A stretch of 64,000 nt of DNA from Muscardinus avellanarius (GCA_963383645.1 OY726558.1:183265634-183329633); one strand, 5' to 3'; shown: positions 46,208 through 58,312, numbered from the stretch's first letter. Notes: generated by a model from the letters alone, not told the origin. Numbers and translations are program-made.

Positions 46208-46567
46208 TGCTAGCTTCTGTTATTCTAAGAACTCACCCAAGATTGTTAATGTATAAGTGAAAAGGTTTATTGGGCTCACAGTTTTAAAGTCCACGATTGA
46301 CAATTCTTTGGCCAGGTGTTGAGGAGACCCATCATGGCAGGGAGACATGTCAAAGTAAAGCAAACTTGCTTACATCAGGAGCTGGAAGCAAAAAAGAGAG
46401 AGTGGCCAGGATCCCATAATCCCCTTCAAGGACATACCACCAAGGACATAAAATCTTCCAGGGGGCCTCACCTCTCCCAGTATCCATAGCGTCTCAATTG
46501 GGCCACAATGAGAATGACACCTTTAACAGATGGCCTTGGGGAGACATTCGACTTCAAACCCATAGCA
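46208..46567 (-). mobile_element. MaLR-type LTR (MST/MLT1-like), antisense
   Basis: On the minus strand it begins TGCTATGGGTTTGAA and ends near the complement of TGCTAGCTTCTG. The polyadenylation signal AATAAA (as TTTATT at 46266-46271) sits next to CTCACAGT. ATCATGGCAGGGAGACATG, AAGAGAGAGAGTGG and ATAATCCCCTTCAAGG are typical of rodent MaLR LTRs. Confidence 0.7.
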
Positions 46568-48938
46568 AATATCTTTCCATTAAACTTGGCTTCTCCTCTG
46601 TTTTTATCTGTTCTTTTATGTAGAAAAACAAAACAAAATGCAACGAAACAAATCAGTACAAGACAGGATGTCACAACTTGGAAGGAAGGAAAAACATAAA
46701 ATTGCATGAAAGATATAAAATATAATAAAGGTACTTGTTTTCCAAAGTTCACTTAATGAACATCAGTAAAACAATTTTAATCTAGAGAGTGGAAGGAGAT
46801 ATTTGGTCCTAGTTATCTCTGAGTATGTATTAGACTCCCGGGAAAGCAAGCATAAAAAGAACTGTGTCTACGGCACAATATTTCCATAAGCCTTCACAGA
46901 GGAGGATGAGAGACATTTTGTTCTCCATTGGAAAAATAATTTCTTAATTTTAATGAACTTCTAAAATGTTGTGATGAAATCTAAAAGGGCTTTCATTTAT
47001 GTTGTTGCCTTAAATCTAGCAATTTTAAGCTAAGAATTTCCTTCAAAGTCATTATTAATATTGAGTATATTTCTAACATTGCTGAATATTCAGTAAGTCA
47101 TTGATATAAATTCAAGTAATTCAAATGTCAGGCTGAGTTCTCAGTGGTGATTTACATTGGTAAAGGTTTTATGAAAGTGCATTATTAGTTTGCTGACTTC
47201 CTTAATATATAAAGGCTGTAAAAATTTTACCCAGCAGTTGTGAATTTCAGTATATCTTCAGATAAATGTAAATATCCCCAAAGAGTACATGTGCCTTTAA
47301 GACTTCTGCAGAAATAGTCAAAGAGAGATTCAGATTCTCAAATTATAGACATCATTTTTTTTTTACTAAGTGGTATTTGTAGTCTTCTCACATTCTGAAT
47401 GAAAACATCTGGCAGTGGTATTATGTCGTCTTGAGATTTACATTGGGTTGCTAGTTTATTAGCACCAATCCTTCCTAGTTTATCTTGGATACCTACTCTT
47501 AACAGCATCCTGAGTTTAACCATATTTGCACTTTGGCCATTTCAACTTATAGAGCAATTGACATTTTTTTAAATAACTAATTTCAGACACTTGCCAATGT
47601 AGATATTATTCAGATGGTATAAGCAGTCTCAGAAGATGATTAAATTTGGGGGTGTTACCGTCTGTCTTAGATTTGATTTTTAAATATACATGTGTAAGCA
47701 CACAACTTTATTACTTTCTCTAGAATCATCTAGGTATTGGACTTTAAAGAAACTTCTTTTAAAAATAAGTGTGATATATTAATTATGGAATTCTAAATAC
47801 ATGTTTTCAAATAACACATTCTCTTAGTGACAGGGAAAATATTGTCTTTTCAGCAGATTGAGTCATGGGCTAATTTGCTTGTTTGATAATGAAGTAAAAT
47901 AACTTGAATATTTCTTAATAAACTGGTTCAGGGACTGACAGAGATGCGGTTTTTGTGTTCCTTCTCCAGAGATTTTGATTTACATGTTCTGGCCTCCGGT
48001 ATATATTACTAGGCATATCAAGGTTATTACTATGCAATTAAGCAAAGATACACTGCTTTAAACACACCAGACTGCTGGGTTCTCCATGAGTCTGTTGTGG
48101 TTTCACTGGTCAAAGGGCATTTCTAAGCAGTTCTGTTCCTATTGGTCAAAGAATCCTTTTCCAAGACACCCATTTTTCCTATAAACAGTCTCGCAGACTA
48201 GGCAGTATCAATTGGATTCAGCTGAACTCTAATTTCAAATAGGATCTTACTATCTATATGATGACTTTATTAATAGCACATCTCTTGTTCTAGAATGGAT
48301 TTGTTGTGTGTGTGTTTTAGGGAGACAGCTGAGATCTTTTCTTTTCAAAAAACTGTCAGTTTTCAAGATTTAATTAATAAGGCCAACTAATTCAGATAAT
48401 TGATTTCACAGTAGAAATTTTTGATCCAATTATCCTCTCAGATTGACCTTTCTTATGATATACTATTTGAATCTCTGTCCTCAGATTATTTTTAATCACA
48501 GTATCTGACTATGTTTAATTATTGTATCTGAATAATGTTTAATAAGCTCCCATGTTTAATTATTGTATCTGACTAATATAATTTCTCTTAAGTAATCTCT
48601 ATCATTGTCAGCTGAGCTCCTTAAGCTCTGTGGAGGCTGTCCTCGGCCGGATCCTCCAGGCTCATCTTTCTTTACCTGTCTCTCCCATGTACTTCATGTC
48701 AGCTCCTGGCATGATGTTCAGTGCCATTAATGTGTCAAGCTGTGTCCTGCTGCATGCCTTCATTCTTCCTGAACCTCATCCCACTGCTAAGATTTCTAGA
48801 TCTCAGCTCATGACCCTGACCCTAGCTACAAAAAAATTTCTCTGATTTTCTAGAATATATCACATCCCTACTTCCATGTAATGTTACCACATTATTGTGC
48901 TATCATGTATATGTAAAACAATATTATACCATGTGGAT
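46568..48938. other. unassigned sequence
   Basis: No repeat recognised. An imperfect 41-bp-spaced duplication lies at 48511-48577. A 71-codon frame at 48630-48845 has no recognisable domain. Confidence 0.35.
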
Positions 48939-48954
48939 CAATATTTTCTATTTT

Positions 48955-49151
48955 TTGTGGTGCTAGGGATGGAACCCAGGGACATTCTACCTCTGAGCTA
49001 TACCCCAGCCCTATTTTTTCTTTATTACAAAACAGGATCTCACTAAGTTGCGGAGGGCCTCTTAAGTTGCTGAGTCTGGCTACAAACCTGCCATCTTCCT
49101 GTCTCAGCCAACCAAGTACTGGAATTACAAGTGTGTGCCACCACATTGGGC
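48955..49151 (-). mobile_element. B1-dID SINE (type I) with 17-bp target-site duplication
   Basis: GTGGTGCTAGGGATGGAACC to CACCACATTGGGC. Direct repeat TCA(A/G)TATTTTCTATTTT at 48938-48954 and 49152-49168. Confidence 0.93.
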
Positions 49152-49168
49152 TCAGTATTTTCTATTTT

Positions 49169-50479
49169 AAAAGTTCTATTTATTTAAATTATGCCACAAG
49201 TTTTAGGTTGCTTCTCACCATTGTATATCCAGAAACATTTGTTGGGCAAATAAATAAATGAATGGAAATGAGTGAATGATTCAAATAGTCAACCACAAAA
49301 ATGAAATATAGGCATTTAATTGGCAATCCTTCTTAAATGTTTCCAAAGCCCATTACATTAGCCCAGTGTTGGAAAATACAAATGCACATAAAATCCAGAA
49401 GGTAACAATAGTGAGCAAAACATTAGGGTAATCCAACAGGTTTCTTGCTGAGGACTTTCAGACAATAGTGAGGCAGATTATCCATACCCTTGGCATTAAA
49501 GGTCAAGTACTTTTAATATTCAGGAGGCCAATGAATATAACAATATTAATAAGCCCATGGACCCAGTCTGTTAGTTCTTGGAATCCAGGAGCAGAGGCAG
49601 TTGTGGGACACTGATTCAGGCAGATGGTTCGTTACGGTCATATAGTACAAATGCCACCAAGCCAAAGACCCACATGTGCCTATGAATATTCAAGAACTTC
49701 CAATTATGCTCTATCTAACATGTACTATTTAAGTAGTGTTAAGTTATAATAGGCTTGAAAATAGAACAAACCTAAGAGTAATTTTTCAAGGAACCTTACC
49801 GTCCTAAACTTGGAATCCAGCAGCTGAAGAGATATTTATCAAAGAGTTAGGTAGGGCTCTTATAGTGGCCATCTCTCATTAGCCCCCAGTAATCCCCATC
49901 TCTTCATGTTCACAACCCTGTATCATCCCCTTTACTGAGTGCAGGTTGGACTTACTGACTTAATTCTGAGGGACTCAAGCTTTCATGTGTTGAGTGCGGA
50001 AATAGATGAGGTTTGCTTAAATGAGAACCAACAGATTATTTAGCCCAAGCTTGTTGTAACAAGGTAGACAAGATAGTCACCATCCCTTGAATTTGGAAGT
50101 GGCTCAAAGGCAGGCAGAAGAGTGGGAAAGCTTTATAAAGAAACTAAGGGAAAAACTTAGGTATGCCCTTATTGGAGGCTGTTGGATTGGGGAACCTGTA
50201 GATGGGCTGACTAAAATCAGGGCATCCCATGTAATTAGTTAAGGGAGCATATTTTGCTTTCTCCAGTTGTACCTCCACTGAAAGTAGGTGGTAGGCAAAC
50301 ATCAGGGGTTATTTGTTACTGATGTAATTATGACTGAATGGTCTAGATATTGTGGTTCCTGAGTGGTTTTTTTCAGCGGTTATAGTTTGTTTTGACAGAC
50401 TGATTGTGGCAGGTTGTGGGTTCAAGTCTATTTTTATATATGGTCTGGGCATTATATATTTGTATGTGCAGTCTTTAAT
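49169..50479. other. unassigned sequence, possible MaLR internal or LTR 5' part
   Basis: CTTTACTGAGTGCAGGTTGG and ACTTACTGACTTAATTCTGA near 49930 resemble the 5' half of MLT1 LTRs. The rest is not assigned. Confidence 0.35.
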
Positions 50480-50990
50480 GAAATGGTCCTGTAGAGAGGT
50501 CTAAGTGAGCCAAAGGTGGATTTTCTGAGGTCTGCCAGCAACCACAAATCTGGTCTTGGAAGCAGATCCTCATCTACTGAAGCTCTGAGATGATTGTATC
50601 GCTGCCAATTTCCCTGATCACAGCCCTGTGGAAGGTCCTTGGCTGAGAATCCTGAGCTAAAAGTTGCTGTCTGAATCTTTTGTGTGTGTGTGGGTGGGTC
50701 TGGGGATGGAAACCAGGGGCATTTGACCTCCAAGCTACATCTCCTGCCCTATTTTATTCTTTATTTTATTTTGAAACAGTGTCTCACTAAGTTGTGGCAG
50801 GCCTCACTAAGTAGCTGAGGCTGTCCGCAAATCACAATTCTCCAGTCTCAGCCTCCCAAATGCTGGGATTATAAGTGTGTGCCATGATGTCTGGCATAGG
50901 TGTCTGAATCCTAATGGGCAGAAACTGTGGGATGATAATTTTTGTCCTCAGTAGTAAAAATGGGTCTTTTGTTAATCAAATCACCAAGAA
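50480..50990 (+). mobile_element. MLT1-like MaLR LTR 3' half, split by SINE
   Basis: GGTCTGCCAGCAACCACAAA, GGAAGCAGATCCTCATCTAC and GGTCCTTGGCTGAGAATCC lie before the SINE. GGGCAGAAACTGTGGGATGA follows it (50916 on), as in MLT1 ends. Confidence 0.6.
50678..50900 (-). mobile_element. B1-dID SINE (type I) with (TG)n, inside LTR
   Basis: A TG run at 50681-50694, then CTGGGGATGGAAACCAGG to CCATGATGTCTGGC. Direct repeat TGTCTGAATC at 50668-50677 and 50901-50910. Confidence 0.92.
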
Positions 50991-51079
50991 ATTTAGCTCA
51001 AGGACTTTAAGTTGATTTGTCTGAGAGGCATAGATGATTGTACTATTTCTCAGAAAGGATAATTTTCCTTTAAGAAATG

Positions 51080-51372
51080 TATATATGTGGAAGGTAGGGA
51101 GAAAATGGGTCATAGGAGAACTCTAGAAGAAGAAGGAAAATTAGATGAGCAAATAAGGCTGCCTAATTGAGGGCGATGGGAGAGGAGAAGAGGGAAATTT
51201 CCTAATGCACGCGATGTACATTCACAAACATATCAATAACTAAGCCAAACATGAGGCGGGAATGAAGAGGGAATGGGGAGGGTTGGGAGGAGGGCTAAAT
51301 GAGTGATGTGTGCATGTATGCCTCTACCATCTTGCGCCCCATTAAGATGTATGACTATAATGCATCAATAAA
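51080..51372 (+). mobile_element. LINE-1 3' UTR copy
   Basis: ATATGTGGAAGGTAGGGAG, a purine-rich stretch, GCCTCTACCATCTTGCGCC and AAGATGTATGACTATAATGC, then ATCAATAAAAAAA. Confidence 0.85.
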
Positions 51373-51529
51373 AAAATTAGAAAAGAAATCTATAAGCTAA
51401 TTCATAAAGAGTTGAGACACCATCTCTTTTTCTTAAACTTTCTTCTCTTCTACTGTCAATTTTATTTAATGACCACATCACATACCTAGCCTACTATCCC
51501 CAAATTCTTGAGTTGATTTTAGTTTTCAA

Positions 51530-52745
51530 GCAAATATTTATTATCTACTATCAATTAGGCACTGCTCTATTATTTAGAATACAGCAAAGTTACCTACCCT
51601 TCTGGATCTTGTATGCCATTGTGAATGATAAAATAAACAATAAATATAATTCTTATATTTAGGACAAGGGCAGATTCTACATTCTTACTTGTTTGGGTAC
51701 AAAGAATATATTTTGTTGGCCCACGTTGTAATCCCAGAGGCAGTACAAGAAGCATGGGCTTCAGTTCTCTCATTGTCTGACAGGGATTACTGCTGGACAT
51801 GCAGTAGACAGGGACAGGACATCACCCTCTGGCCACTGTCTTATGGGAAAGCATGAGACACCTTTGCTGGCTGTTGGAAGTACTAATTGAGGACCTAGGA
51901 TATCTTGGAAGCAGGTGTAACTATCTTCTGGAAAAGCCAGCTGCCTAACTGTGAGAGGCTCTGGAAAGATTCAGGACCTTACTCCAGAAAGAGAATCCAT
52001 TAGGCCCAGGGATTTCAATTGAACCTGGCTTTAGCTTCACCAGCCAGGATTAGGGGCATCCCCAATCCTTCATCATGAACTCCTGGAATCACTTTCTAGC
52101 AATTCCACCTATTGTATTGCCATGGTAAATATGTCATTCATACAAAATAATACGTGATAACTTCCATAGGAAAAATAAATGGAGCATGCTATGTAGAGCT
52201 GGGGGAGTAAAGGTTAAGGGTGAGTTGCTATTTTAAATAGATTTGTGGTAAATAACCTCATGGGGGTGACATTTGTGCAAAGATTTGAAACAGGGCGTTC
52301 AGCCTGAGGCTACCTGTGGAAGGGCATTTCTAGGAGCTTAGGGGAAGATGCTAAGTGAGGAACACGCGTGGTGTGTTTGAAGAGCTGTAAGGAAGCCAGC
52401 ACTGGCTGGCTAGGATGAGAGAAGGAGAGAGGAGGAGGGAGGAAGTGAGAGAAGTGATGAGGACTCAACATTCAGGGGCTGTGGGACTTTGAAGGACTTT
52501 GCTTTTATTTTGAGTAAAACGAGGAGCAATTTGAAAGCTGTTAGTAGTGAAGAGATACTGTTTGATGTTTAGAAATTTTACTGTAGCCTTAGTTTTGAGC
52601 ACAGTATAGATAAAGAGATGTGAGCTGGAGCTAAGTAGTTGGTACTCATTGACTCATATAAAGTATTTGAAGCCATGAGAGTAAGTGAGATTATCAAAAA
52701 GTGAGTGCAGGTAGATAGGTAGGAGAGAGAGAGGGGGAGAGAGCG

Positions 52746-52810
<65 letters not shown>

Positions 52811-52960
52811 CACACACACACACAGAGACAGAGACAGACAGGCAGAGGAACAAGCCCTAAGCTCTCTAAAATTTGAAAGCTGGAAGAAGAGGGGCAATTA
52901 ATAAAGGAGACTGAGAGGTATAACCAATTATGGAAAATTGAGGCAGTAGCAGGCAACAAA
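51530..52960 (-). mobile_element. long L2 LINE, antisense, 3' end to RT domain
   Basis: Blocks in antisense order: TACTATCAATTAGGCACTGC (3' end), GTTGCTATTTTAAATAGATT, GGGTGACATTTGTGCAAAG, TGGAAGGGCATTTCTAGG, GGACTTTGCTTTTATTTTGAG, GTATTTGAAGCCATGAGAG (just downstream of the YADD block), then GGAGACTGAGAGGTATAACC. 51660-52140 is not clearly aligned and may be inserted or more decayed. No usable ORF remains. Confidence 0.6.
52723..52838. repeat. compound (GA)n(CAGA)n(CA)n microsatellite inside L2
   Basis: (GA)n to about 52783, (CAGA)n to about 52809, (CA)n to about 52822, then GACAGAGACAGAC. It interrupts L2 RT text. The serine/leucine/cysteine-rich minus-strand frames come from this tract. 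Confidence 0.95.
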
Positions 52961-53640
52961 AGAAGGGGCATGCAAGAGATTATTTTCATTTGCTTAATAT
53001 CTAAGCAATAAATCTTCAGCGCTGGAAGTACTTGAATATCAAACTTAGCCTCCTTGTGAACTTTCAGCATTTGACATTATTTTCCCATGTCGTCTACTCT
53101 CATTACCTTGTTGAATTTCATCTAGTCTTACATTATCTCTCGCTGGTCTATTACCCCTATACCTCACCATGTTCATTATTACCATATTTCCATCTCACTA
53201 TCATCATAAGGTCTTTCTGTTTCTGATGAATGCTTTATGACTCCTGACAGCACACTTTCCAAATCCTATATTTGAGGTATCATTCCTCCATCTAGCCTAG
53301 CTATTTAAATGTGTTCCCCAAAACAGCTTAGTTGTAGCTGCTAAACATGCTGAAACTTCAGCAACACAGATGAAATGATGGGAAAACCAGAACTGTGAGG
53401 AGAAGCTAGCAGTAGATTGCCCTGGAAGGCTAGTTTGCAAGATGGCGCTACTGTTGTAATCTGTCCAATGTTTTGGAGACCATCTGTCCTAAATATCATC
53501 TTCCAGGAGTCAAACCTGGCTTTTGTAGGCACTAATATGAAAGCTGTTGACTTATGCTCTCCAGTAAAGTTCATATTGGTTATTCTGGGTGTTGGATTTA
53601 AGGCCAAGAGTGGTTTTAAGGATATAAATTTTGGGGAATA
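52961..53640. other. unassigned sequence
   Basis: Overlapping frames of 81 and 88 codons on opposite strands (53341-53662) have no recognisable domains. Confidence 0.35.
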
Positions 53641-53651
53641 TGAAATTTCTA

Positions 53652-53853
53652 TTTTTTTGTAGTACTGTGGATGAATCCCAGGGGCATTATACCTCCAAGT
53701 GATACCCCCAGCCCTATTTTTTTATTCTTTAATTTAAAACAGGGTCTCACTGAGTTGTGAAGAGCCTAAGTAGCTGAGGCTGGCTGCGAACCATAATATT
53801 CCTGTTTCAGCCTCCCAAATTCTGGTATTACAAGTATGCGCCACCATGCCTGG
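53652..53853 (-). mobile_element. B1-dID SINE (type I) with 11-bp target-site duplication
   Basis: GTAGTACTGTGGATGAATCCC to CGCCACCATGCCTGG. Direct repeat TGAAATTTCTA at 53641-53651 and 53854-53864. Confidence 0.93.
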
Positions 53854-54280
53854 TGAAATTTCTAATATTTCATCAGATTTATTTCTCACACATTCAGTGT
53901 TTATCTGCAGGTATAGGTTTTCAGGTCCCGTGTTAGATGACATTTGTTATCTCATTCCATATAGATGCCAATATATTGGCAAAATGCTATTTCCTCTGAT
54001 TTTGAAACTGATATTATGTTTTAAATCATACAGAATCATTTTTGATGCTGAGCTATTGTTGCATCAATAATGTTTTAAACTATTACTTAATCCAGATATA
54101 CTTTTACGTACTTCTTATAAAGTAGGCTCTGATTGAATAATTATTGTCATTTGATAGAAAGATACTTATTTTTTACAGAATTTTATGTCTTGAAATCATG
54201 TAATGCACTAATGCAGTACGTTATAAAACAGCATTGCACAGAATAGTGTAACTAGATGGCATTTTATAAATTTTATGTTT

Positions 54281-54366
54281 TTTTTTTTCTTCATGGTACT
54301 GGGGATTGAACTCAGGCCGTCACAAATGCTTGGCAAGCAGCCTTCCACTGACCTACACCCCTAGTC
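54281..54366 (-). mobile_element. ID-type SINE (undeleted tRNA-Ala-derived unit), antisense
   Basis: A poly-T tail, then GGTACTGGGGATTGAACTCA. Unlike the dimers it keeps the anticodon-arm region (CAAATGCTTGGCAAGCAGCC) and ends CTACACCCCTAG. There is no 7SL-like arm. It is a stand-alone ID, the parental form of the dID right arm. Confidence 0.82.
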
Positions 54367-55614
54367 ATGCTTTATAACTTTTAGTGACTTTTTCAAAGAC
54401 CTGGAACACTACAGGAAGGTTCTTCATACTAGGAAAGATCAGAGGTTCATGATCAAATACTGGTGGTTTAGCTTCTGTGTCAGCCAGAGGGAAAGAGTTC
54501 AGAAGCTTCCTGTAAAATCGTATGATTCACCTCGATGAACTGTCCCTGCTTGCACAATTATTCTATAGGAAGCACTGGTTCCTTCGTAGTGGACTTATCC
54601 CTTACATTTTGTGCCCCACAGCCAACTCCATCGTCTATATTTGAAAAGTGTTTTATTTTTCTGTTTTGATGTATATTTTAGTTTACTTATCACTGGTAGA
54701 GGCCAATTACTCTCTGGTTTTCCTTTTGCCACATTTTAAGTTATGGTTTTTTTTTCTAAATCTATGCCCTCTCTCAAGGCAGAATCATTCATTTTATAGG
54801 CACATGACCTGCATCACTAAACATTTCACTCACATTTTTGTGGAAATAGGATCTAACATTCCATGCTGTGCATTGGAATGAAGGTATGTATATTGCTTAC
54901 AGTTTATGATGACTGAGAGATACAGTCTGTTCACATTTTCCATCAGCATTCTCTCCAGAGGTGATCCTAGACTAGAGACAACTTCAACCTTTGGCTTTAC
55001 TTATAATTCTTAAACTGTAGATCCAATAGGAGGCAAATCACATGCTTTCTGTGATTGATGTGTATTTTCTGAAACTAAGCTGGAAGGTGCCCACTTCATT
55101 CCCATATTATGCCTGTAGTTAATTGGTATTTTGATTGAACCAGCAGAAGAATAAAAATGCCTATGAATCAAAGGAAATTATTCTCATTAGGTATGAAACA
55201 AAGAAAGCAGTGGTTTCAAGAACAAATATTATTCAAAAATATTCTCATTAAAAGAAATTGCTCTCTTTGGTATAATAAAATTCTTCTAAAGAGAAGCATC
55301 TGGCAGAATCATATAACTTACTGTAGCATAGCATTTGGGATGAATTAAGTTGCTTCATGCCACAAAATGCTTGCAAGGCTTTTCAATATTTTTTCCTCAG
55401 TTTAACTTATCTGTGTCATACAGTTCTGCAATTAGGCCATTTTTTACTTAGTATTTTGTTAAAGGTATCACATTATGAATAGTGCATAGACGTTCAAGTC
55501 TTTTGAATGCTAGAAATATTGCTAAATGGAATTGGTTCAAACTCTTGTGTGGAATGTGAGAGTCATTCTGTGTTGGATCTATCTACAGTCTTTCTGTTTT
55601 GAGAAAGTCCTTCT
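54367..55614. other. unassigned sequence
   Basis: No repeat or gene recognised. Frames reach 77 codons with no domain. Confidence 0.3.
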
Positions 55615-55795
55615 GCTGGGCCTGGTGACATACTCTTGTAATTTCAGTACTTGGGAGTCTGAGACAGGAGAATCACAGGTTCACAGCCAGCCTCAGCAAC
55701 TTAGGCCCTCTACAGACACTGTTTCAAAATAAAAATTTTAAAAAAGGTGTGGGGATATAACTTAGAGGTAGAATGCCCTTGGGTTCAATCCCCAG
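55615..55795 (+). mobile_element. B1-dID SINE (type I)
   Basis: GCTGGGCCTGGTGACATAC to GGGTTCAATCCCCAGTGTG, then a microsatellite in place of the tail. Confidence 0.88.
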
Positions 55796-55799
55796 TGTG

Positions 55800-55863
<64 letters not shown>

Positions 55864-55905
55864 ACATGTACACATACACACACATGCACATACACACACA
55901 CACAA
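55796..55905. repeat. compound (CTGT)n(CT)n(AC)n microsatellite at SINE end
   Basis: CTGT units at 55799-55831, CT units to about 55863, then AC/ATAC units. Confidence 0.95.
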
Positions 55906-56120
55906 TTAAAAATAAAAATAAAAAATAAAGTCTTTGTTGAATCCCCATTCATGTTTCTTTATATAAATGGTTGGGCAGGTTGAACTTTAACTTCTGAGGC
56001 AAATGAGCTGTGGTTGTGGGCACAGAGGAGAAGATGGAAATTTGAATTCATGCCTTGGATAGCCACTGTGAACTGACCACAGCCCAGTGTTGATGCAAAA
56101 ACAGTTAATTTATACCATAA

Positions 56121-56322
56121 GCTAGGCGTGGTGGCGCATGCTTGTAAGCCCTGTGCTTGAGCGGCTGAGACCGGAGGATCCCACAGGTTCGAAGCCAGTC
56201 TCAGCCACTTAGTGAGGCTCTCAGCAACTTAGTGAGACTCTGTTTCCAAATAAAATATAAAATAGGTCTAGGAGTATAACCCAGAGGTAGAAAGCCCTCT
56301 GGGTTCCACCCCCAGTACCACG
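56121..56322 (+). mobile_element. B1-dID SINE (type III), young-looking
   Basis: GCTAGGCGTGGTGGCGCATG to GGTTCCACCCCCAGTACCAC. AAAGCCCTCTGGGTTCC marks the type. An (AT)n run at 56323-56349 replaces the tail. Confidence 0.93.

Positions 56323-56349
<27 letters not shown>
56323..56349. repeat. (AT)n microsatellite at SINE end
   Basis: Pure AT units following GTACCACG. Confidence 0.95.
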
Positions 56350-56353
<4 letters not shown>

Positions 56354-56437
56354 TCTTACCTTTTAATCTTACCACTATCTCAGATCAATTGTTTAAGTGA
56401 CTCCTTTAATCCTTTAACAGGACACTCATATCTCATA

Positions 56438-56725
56438 TCCTGGCATGTGGTATGTACCTTTAATCCTAGTACTTGAAAAACTGAGATAGGAAAATTGCAG
56501 TTTCAAGTCTGGCCTCAGCAACTTAGCAAGACTCTTAGCAATTAGCAACTTAATGATACCCTATTTCAAAACAAAAGCTTAAAAGGGGTTAAAAAAAAAA
56601 AGCCTTGGGGTTTAGCACAGAGGTAGAATGCCTCTGAATTCAGTCTCCAGTACCACAAATGAGCCCTCCTCAAAACACACACACATACACACACAAAAAA
56701 GAAAAGAAAAGAAAAGAAAAGAAAA
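56438..56725 (+). mobile_element. B1-dID SINE (type I), old, with (GAAAA)n
   Basis: CCTGGCATGTGGTATGTACC to CTCCAGTACCAC at about 56656, followed by CA units and (AAAAG)n at 56697-56725. The linker carries an extra AGCAATTAGCAACTTA duplication. Confidence 0.85.
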
Positions 56726-56817
56726 ACCCATGACATTCATTACTTTTACAGAGGATCCCCAGTCCATTTTCCAAAATCTTTTTTTAAATGGGATAGGCCC
56801 TCTTCTTGGTCCCATTG

Positions 56818-56820
56818 CAA

Positions 56821-56856
<36 letters not shown>

Positions 56857-56870
56857 AAATAAATAAATGA
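56818..56870. repeat. (AAAT)n microsatellite
   Basis: About 12 AAAT units, decaying into GAACGAACAAAC. Confidence 0.95.
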
Positions 56871-57227
56871 ACGAACAAACAGACAACAAAGAACAGAAAA
56901 CAATTCTTTAAATCCACCTTCTATATAAGGCTCTTTAAATTTCTTAAGGCAACTTACACATACAGCCTATTATTTAAGTGATATGTGCGTAGCAATGTGG
57001 GGACCTTAAGGAGAAGTGGAATGTGGCCATTATTGCTTTGGAGAATGTGTTGGAATAAATGTAAATAGTATGAGTTTTAGTCATAGTAGAATTGAACTCT
57101 AGCTTCATTAATTACAAGGTATAAGACATTATTTTGTGAACCTTTAAGTATGGATATGCTGACAACTTTAGTTATTTTCCTCAGATTTATTAATCATCTT
57201 ATGCTAATAATATCATATAGCTTTTAT

Positions 57228-57229
<2 letters not shown>

Positions 57230-57261
<32 letters not shown>

Positions 57262-57283
57262 GTTATTATTATTATTATTATTT
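57230..57283. repeat. (TTA)n microsatellite at SINE poly-T end
   Basis: TTA units with one TTG, directly before the antisense SINE. Confidence 0.95.
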
Positions 57284-57482
57284 TTTGGTGGTACTGGGGT
57301 TCCTGGAAGCCCTTCTACCTCCGGGATACACTCCCACAGGCTACACTCCCAGACCTATTTGTTTACTTTTATATGTGGAAACAGTGTCTCTTAAGCCAGC
57401 GAGGCTGGCTCCTAACCAGCACGGTCCTCCTGTCTCCGCCTCCCAAGCGCAGGGATTTCAAGCGTGCGCCACCACACCCGGC
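57284..57482 (-). mobile_element. B1-dID SINE (type II)
   Basis: GGGGTTCCTGGAAGCCC, an extra ACTCCCACAGGCTAC step, TCTCTTAAGCCAGCGAGGC and GCGTGCGCCACCACACCCGGC. ATAGCTT at 57217 and 57484 is a partial target-site duplication. A 148-codon frame runs through it and the TTA tract and is not a gene. Confidence 0.92.
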
Positions 57483-57854
57483 ATAGCTTATATTTTCTAT
57501 AGAACAATAATACCTAGAAGGTTAGCCCCAGTCAGTGCAGTGTTTACCTTTTTTATCTTTTGTGAGGCCACTCTGAGATGTTTAATTAAAACATAAATTT
57601 AATTGAGAATGCATGTAATTTTTATGTTTGTTTTAGGAGAGTTGATATTTTATTGTAGCAAATAGTCCCATCTTATAATGTGGAAAGTCTTTATTTAGAT
57701 ATTTATTTTATGTAATTTAGTATTTATAATTTTAAGTAAAATCTGCATCTAATCTTTTTCTAAGAGTTTTGCATTTAAGAACAGTGTGCATAAAGTCTAT
57801 TTTTCATATTCCATTTTTAGATGCTTGGTGTTTAGTGTTATTTTAGAAGATGTT

Positions 57855-58183
57855 GGCTGGGCATGGTGGTGCACACCTGTAATACTGGTATTGGGGGTGC
57901 TGAGATAGGAGGATTATAGGTTCCAGGCCAGCCTCAGCAACCTAGTGAGACCCTGCTTCAAAATTAAAAAAAAACTAAAAAAAGAGCTTGGGAGCTTGGA
58001 ATTGTGACACACACTTGTAATCCAAACATTTGAGAGGCTGAGATAGAAGGATCACGGTTTGCTGACAGCCTCAGCTACCTAGTGAGGTCCTTTGCAATTT
58101 AGTGAGACCCTGTTTCAAAATAAAAAAAATAGGCCTGTGGGTGTAGCTTGGAGATATAATTCCCCTGGGTTCCATCCCCAGTA

Positions 58184-58229
<46 letters not shown>

Positions 58230-58312
58230 CTCCAAAAACAATAACAAAAAAAGAGCTTGGGGGTGTTGCATGGAGGTAGAACACCCCTAGGTTCAATCCT
58301 AAGTGCCACAAC
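57855..58312 (+). mobile_element. B1-dID SINE (type I), outer copy split by SINE
   Basis: 57855-57976 holds the left arm (GGCTGGGCATGGTGGTGCAC). 58262-58309 holds the dID arm (GGGTGTTGCATGGAGGTAG). The tail is (CAAA)n at 58310-58335. Confidence 0.88.
57993..58245 (+). mobile_element. B1-dID SINE (type I) nested, with (AC)n tail
   Basis: AGCTTGGAATTGTGACACAC to CCATCCCCAGTACCAC, (AC)n at 58185-58227, then an A-rich end. Perfect 16-bp repeat AAAAAAAGAGCTTGGG at 57977-57992 and 58246-58261. Confidence 0.93.

Noticed and set aside
46203..46572. 5-bp target-site duplication around the MaLR LTR
   Set aside because: The flanks TACTT and AATAT do not match; the boundaries are too old or misplaced.
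52654..53070. 138-codon minus-strand frame with Ser/Leu/Cys repeats
   Set aside because: Crosses the GA/CAGA/CA microsatellite in decayed L2; composition is entirely explained by the repeat.
57150..57596. 148-codon plus-strand frame
   Set aside because: Middle is the (TTA)n tract and the rest reads through an antisense type II SINE.
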